A stretch of 8,974 bases of DNA from CALAED01 sp937891035 (GTDB lineage Bacteria > Actinomycetota > Actinomycetes > Streptosporangiales > Streptosporangiaceae), in the NCBI GenBank assembly GCA_035642125.1, contig DASQSZ010000149.1, positions 1-8,974 on the forward strand, read 5' to 3'. Positions 6,539-8,974 of the stretch are shown here, piece by piece. A model generated the notes under the pieces. The model saw only the letters and a list, made by a program, of their open reading frames with translations, ran no database searches and had not been told where the DNA came from. A program made the position numbers and the translations under genes. Every line of letters starts with the position of its first letter. Within the stretch, counting starts at the first letter, position 1.

Positions 6539-6907
6539 TTACCCCTTGCCGCGGCCACTCAGGTAGTCGCGGGCTCGGTCGACCAGGCCGGCGCCGGGGG
6601 CGAGCAGCTTGTTCAGCGGCGGCCGGTCGGGCGCTGGGGTGCGGGCGGGCGGGTGGGCGCCTTGTCCTTGGCGGACTGCACCTTCTTGCCGAGGTCGCCC
6701 AACTCGCCGGGATTGCAGTGCCGTTGCAGCGCGAGGAAAAGGTTGTCTTCCTCGTCCTCCACGTGTTCCTTGACGTCGGCGATGAGCTGGTCGCACAGCT
6801 CGGTGAACCGGCCGCTGGCAGGGTCGGCCTTCTCCAGTTCCTTGAAAATCTTCTCGACCTCGGCGTGGTCGGAGATCTCCTTGTCCGCGATCGCATCACC
6901 GCGAGGT
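6539..6907 (-). pseudogene. Hemerythrin (HHE) domain protein, 3' part, frame-broken
   Basis: This is the C-terminal part of an HHE-type hemerythrin-like protein, whose family binds a diiron centre and is tied to oxygen, NO or oxidative stress sensing. In one frame it reads GDAIADKEISDHAEVEKIFK, then later KEHVEDEEDNLFLALQRH and LGDLGKKVQSAKDKAPTRP. These contain a ligand-type His (SDHAEV) and an HxxxE pair (HVEDE). The frame then fails near 6630-6656 and resumes as APDRPPLNKLLAPGAG and LVDRARDYLSGRGKG to the stop at 6539, the typical tail of this family. One restored base would join the two. From family knowledge a whole protein is about 180 residues with a further N-terminal helix pair of iron ligands, absent here. 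Upstream the sequence switches to a different protein near 6901-6907. It has no start of its own. Confidence 0.75.
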
Positions 6908-7670
6908 AGTCGCTGATCCGCTCGCTGCCGTGGCGGAACTCCTCCACGGTCGCGCGCCGACGGCGCCGTGCTGGAAGACGTAACGCTCACCGAGGCCGGT
7001 CGTGGACCAGCGGATCTCGCAGTTGGAGATCACGATCGTTCCGCCGGGCGCCAGATGGTCCCGCAGGAAGACGCGATAGGCGGCGGGCAGCCGCCGCCAT
7101 TTGACCCGGAAGTACGACATGCCGGCCACCATGAGCCGTCCTGGTTGGCGTCGTGCATTTGGTGCAGCACGAGGTCCGGGTTGGCCTCGACCAGCGCCTC
7201 GCCGGCGGGCCAATGCACGCGCAGCGCCTCGTGCGGCTCGTCGGGGTGACCGCCTCGGCGCCGTACGGGGGTGAGGACGGTCTGGGGCCAGCCACGCGCT
7301 TCAAGGGCGGCCGCCAGATGTATCAGCGCGCCGAACACCACGGGGTAGAGCGACGCCGCGGGTAGTGGCCGACGATCCACTCGGCGAGGGCGGCCGAGGA
7401 GACCTGGCCGGTCCGGGCGGCGGGCACCGCCTCGGTCCAGCCGCTCGCGGCGTACACCTTTTCGGCGAGCCTGCGCGGCAGGCGGTCCGCCGCCCCCATA
7501 ACCGCCGACATCACCGGTTCCCAACCTCGCGGGAGCTCACCAAAAGCGGGACGTCCTCGCCACGCGAACCTGGACAACGCGCGCAGCATGCCGGTCGCCG
7601 AGTCGAACGCGGCGACCTCGTGCTTCGGGTTCGGGCTACCCCACCACTTGAGACAACCCGACGACGCCAT
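6908..7670 (-). pseudogene. Unidentified protein, frame-broken and apparently 3'-truncated
   Basis: I do not recognise a named function. Three reading frames follow each other with coherent protein sequence. The first runs from HEVAAFDSATGMLRALSRFA through AWRGRPAFGELPRGWEPVMS to AALAEWIVGHYP (7622 to about 7360). The second holds SLYPVVFGALIHLAAALEAR and ends at ANPDLVLHQMHDANQD (to about 7140). The third contains MSYFRVKWRRLPAAYRVFLR, DHLAPGGTIVISNCEIRW and GERYVFQHGAVG (to about 6955). A last piece, VEEFRHGSERISDYLA, is in yet another frame. Each switch is repaired by one added base at 7354-7363, 7134-7141 and 6950-6961. The L-x-PGGT segment resembles the late strand region of methyltransferase-like folds, but no SAM-binding loop is seen. 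I recall actinomycete proteins of this type as longer, with the sequence continuing past SDYLA; here it runs into hemerythrin sequence. The start is uncertain (ATG at 7670 lacks a ribosome site). Confidence 0.5.
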
Positions 7671-7823
7671 GCGGTCCCATAACGTCTGGAACGACGTATG
7701 GAACGACGCGCTGAGCAGGTCTCGACCGCCCGACGACCAGAAACAAGGTGAGCCGGACGTCACCGGGAACGGCCTGGCCGATCACCACCACGTCCATGTC
7801 ATACGAACCATCTGCTCACTCAC
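7638..7823 (-). pseudogene. Small downstream gene of the regulatory cassette, frame-broken
   Basis: I do not recognise this gene and its extent is tentative. A GTG at 7823 overlaps the stop codon of the 130-residue gene (GTGA), the arrangement of translationally coupled genes, and begins MSEQMVRM before the frame stops at 7784. One base later the frame reads DMDVVVIGQAVPGDVRLTLF, which looks like a genuine beta-rich start; adding one G at the ATGAC near 7800 would join them. Beyond about 7745 either that frame continues to a TAG at 7638, or sequence like GRDLLSASFHTSFQTLWDRM in another frame continues it. The latter contains a duplicated SFHT/SFQT unit from a 12-base tandem repeat. It may encode a 50-65 residue protein or the N-terminus of the next one. 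Confidence 0.35.
7682..7705. repeat. 12-base tandem repeat, two copies
   Basis: ACGTCTGGAACG (7682-7693) is followed at once by ACGTATGGAACG (7694-7705), differing at one base, with the first three bases of a third copy after. In one minus-strand frame the unit encodes SFHT then SFQT, so the duplication keeps that frame. The cause is probably local slippage; no other copies are seen in the window. Confidence 0.75.
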
Positions 7824-8212
7824 ATCGGCTCCTCATAGTCAACAATCACCCGGGCGGCATACTGCATGTCCGTTGCCGTACAAATCGGCATGAGCACGTC
7901 ACCCCACCACATGAACCACCACTCAACAGCTGGGACAAGCCGGAAGTGGTGTTGAACAGGGAGAGGAAGCGGCACCACGCAGACGAAGTAGTCGAGCAGC
8001 GTGATTGCGTCCTCTTTATCAGGCACTCTGGTCTCATACGTCGTCGAGCTCAGATACAACCGAGGAAAATGAATCCCCTCGACCCCCGGCCGCACATAGG
8101 CGCACTGCACACCGAGGAGCTGAAGTGCGAGCTGCAGTTCCTGGAGCAAGCGGGTTGACAGATACACCGAAAATCGGATTTCAGCGGGGATGGTGTCGTC
8201 AAGGGCGGACAT
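7820..8212 (-). CDS. Trp-rich hypothetical protein (130 aa) of the regulatory cassette
   Basis: I do not recognise a named family. The intact 130-residue protein starts MSALDDTIPAEIRFSVYLST. It has a leucine-rich helix RLLQELQLALQLLG (21-34), then LDYFVCVVPLPLP (73-85), and an aromatic run VEWWFMWWGDVLMPI (96-110) followed by a short helix TATDMQYAARVIV (112-124). There is no signal peptide or long membrane helix, so it is probably cytoplasmic. The chosen ATG at 8212 lies inside the 3' end of the XRE gene, which ends at 8199, and its own stop overlaps the GTG of the next gene. These overlaps argue for a coupled operon. The frame opens further upstream to 8278, but that part is better explained as XRE coding sequence in another frame. 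It might be a partner of the regulator; that is inference from position. Confidence 0.7.
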   Translation of the reverse strand: MSALDDTIPAEIRFSVYLSTRLLQELQLALQLLGVQCAYVRPGVEGIHFPRLYLSSTTYETRVPDKEDAITLLDYFVCVVPLPLPVQHHFRLVPAVEWWFMWWGDVLMPICTATDMQYAARVIVDYEEPM

Positions 8213-8511
8213 GTTTCTTTGGGCCTCGATTCGTAAAATTAGCTTTTCCGCTCTGGACCTCATCAGCCCAGGCCGCAAGGACGCCTCCTGGCGAGGCCGT
8301 CACTTCTCGCTTCCACTCCAACACCACCCGCGGACAATTATTGCTTCCGCCAGATTGTAGAGCATCGCCGGCGCCACATTTCTCGCCCCCCTCTCAATCT
8401 CGCCGATGAGACTCACTGACACGTCACACAGACGAGCCAGTTCTGTTTTCGTCAGCCCCGATTGCTCGCGCACATACGTGACGGCGGCAGGGTCATGGAC
8501 TTGGACACCAT
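8199..8511 (-). pseudogene. XRE-family helix-turn-helix regulator, frame broken twice
   Basis: This is a DNA-binding regulator of the XRE/Cro-CI type. The helix-turn-helix is plain in one frame: VTYVREQSGLTKTELARLCD, then VSVSLIGEIERGARN and VAPAMLYNLAEA. The frame lacks a start, and it also stops early after LAEA. An ATG at 8511 gives MVSK in a neighbouring frame, and one base added near AAGTCC (about 8498) joins it to VHDPAAVTYV. A second added base at ATAATTG (about 8340) continues the protein as INCPRVVLEWKREV and on to GPKKHVRP with its stop at 8199. With both bases the span becomes exactly 105 codons (104 residues), a normal size for this class. It overlaps the next gene's start by 14 bases. 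Either the gene is dead or two bases are missing from the consensus. Confidence 0.72.
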
Positions 8512-8588
8512 GCGCCGGTAATCTTTTTCGGTTGCTTCATCTGGGGACAACGCACCGCCCGCCTTGCTCTTCTCTTCCGAGGCGCCCG

Positions 8589-8843
8589 CTACTCGGCTGA
8601 ACAGTCATCCAGGGATTCCCGAATCCCGAACAACCGCAACCAGGAATCCAGGTCATCCAGACATCCCTGACACAAGTCCGGCGTGGTGACAAGAACGTCC
8701 AGCTCGATCCATACTCTCCTGTGGACGGCAACAACATGCTCTCGCCGTGCCAAATGCCGGTGGCACCAACCTGGCGGGTCGTCGTTCTGAACCAATGCCA
8801 GCATTGGTGACTTCTCCATTGAATCCGCAAGTCCCATTTCCAT
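8589..8843 (-). CDS. Hypothetical protein with CxxC motif (84 aa)
   Basis: I do not recognise this family. The 84-residue protein holds DDPPGWCHRHLARREHVVAV (21-40), RVWIELDVLV (43-52) and TTPDLCQGCLDDLDSWLRL (53-71). The Cys-x-x-Cys at 58-61, with Cys27 and nearby His residues, could bind a metal, but this is a guess from spacing. There is no membrane segment. The start at 8843 shares its A with the stop of the ATPase gene (TGATG), so the two are almost certainly translated in coupling. A second ATG at 8837 is also possible. The XRE gene follows after 77 bases. A small protein between ATPase and regulator recalls the small-protein partners in actinomycete ATPase-XRE cassettes, though it is not DUF397 by eye. 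Confidence 0.7.
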   Translation of the reverse strand: MEMGLADSMEKSPMLALVQNDDPPGWCHRHLARREHVVAVHRRVWIELDVLVTTPDLCQGCLDDLDSWLRLFGIRESLDDCSAE

Positions 8844-8974
8844 CACCCCAACACCACCCAAGTGACTTTGCCGCAGCACAGAATGTCGTAGCCGAATCTG
8901 GTGCCCAGCTCATCTACCACGTGAAGTCCACGCCCGCCCTCGGCCAGAAAGTCCGGATCTTTCTCCACTGGCGG
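8843..8974 (-). CDS. Histidine-kinase-like ATPase (anti-sigma/RsbW type), 3' end only
   Basis: Only the last 43 residues are in the window; the gene runs off the right edge. The segment AEGGRGLHVVDELGTRFGYD carries the GxGL box of the HATPase fold, the G2 part of the ATP lid. It ends with GKVTWVVLG, the closing strand typical of the small RsbW/SpoIIAB-like ATP-binding proteins of actinomycetes. Family members are kinases or binding partners of anti-anti-sigma or regulatory proteins, but many actinomycete copies have no known target. The Asn-box that binds ATP-Mg lies outside the window, so activity cannot be judged. Its stop overlaps the next start (TGATG), making it the first visible gene of the minus-strand cassette. 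Confidence 0.82.
   Translation of the reverse strand, partial: PPVEKDPDFLAEGGRGLHVVDELGTRFGYDILCCGKVTWVVLG

Noticed and set aside
8005..8409. Plus-strand frame of 134 codons opposite the XRE gene
   Set aside because: The minus strand carries a clear helix-turn-helix and the overlapping 130-residue gene; the plus frame has no features.
8537..8830. Minus-strand frame of 97 codons overlapping the 84-residue gene
   Set aside because: The 84-residue frame has the TGATG coupling with the ATPase gene and a more protein-like sequence; both cannot be the main product.
1..8974. Search for CRISPR arrays, insertion-sequence ends and transposases
   Set aside because: No regularly spaced repeats, terminal inverted repeats with a transposase, or matching target duplications were seen.

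Overview
The window looks like chromosomal DNA from a high-GC actinomycete. GC is about 67% in a 60-base line counted at position 1201. The actinobacterial markers are a Pmt-type protein O-mannosyltransferase, a DUF2795 protein, two promoter-like sites of the actinobacterial SigB/SigF stress type, and a regulatory cassette of a histidine-kinase-like ATPase plus an XRE regulator, a combination that is abundant in Streptomyces and Streptosporangiales. Genus cannot be fixed from sequence alone; Streptosporangiales is a guess.

Layout. (1) 18-2621, plus strand: an intact membrane protein O-mannosyltransferase and a CorA-type magnesium/cobalt channel with a GQN variant of the GMN signature. (2) 2630-4090, minus strand: a complete type-B carboxylesterase converging on corA with only 8 bases between the stop codons. 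(3) 4191-4267: a tRNA-Ala (anticodon CGC) with encoded CCA, followed by about 400 bases without a gene but with nested CGTCTCC repeats. (4) 4604-5757, plus strand: a SigB-like promoter, a 62-residue basic Gly/Pro/Lys-rich protein and a polysaccharide pyruvyl transferase family protein, apparently one operon. (5) 6047-6401, minus strand: a DUF2795 gene with a second SigB-like promoter of identical spacing (N15) and a candidate terminator. (6) 6539 to about 7670, minus strand: remains of a hemerythrin (HHE) protein joined to part of an unidentified protein, reading through several frames. (7) about 7638-8974, minus strand: a compact cassette with overlapping gene ends, comprising the 3' end of an HATPase, an 84-residue protein, an XRE regulator, a 130-residue Trp-rich protein and a further broken small gene. 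GC is lower in the right part (53% and 58% in 60-base lines counted at 7801 and 8041).

Two patterns stand out. Two stress-type promoters with the same GGGTAA box and N15 spacer sit before two small proteins, so this stretch may belong to a general-stress regulon. From about 6.6 to 8.5 kb almost every gene can be read only if single bases are restored. At least seven, probably eight, breaks all fit a one-base loss, mostly from doublets or triplets, while the protein sequence on both sides stays family-like. This pattern fits consensus sequencing error at least as well as gene decay, and it must be settled before the HHE/unknown-protein join is treated as biology.
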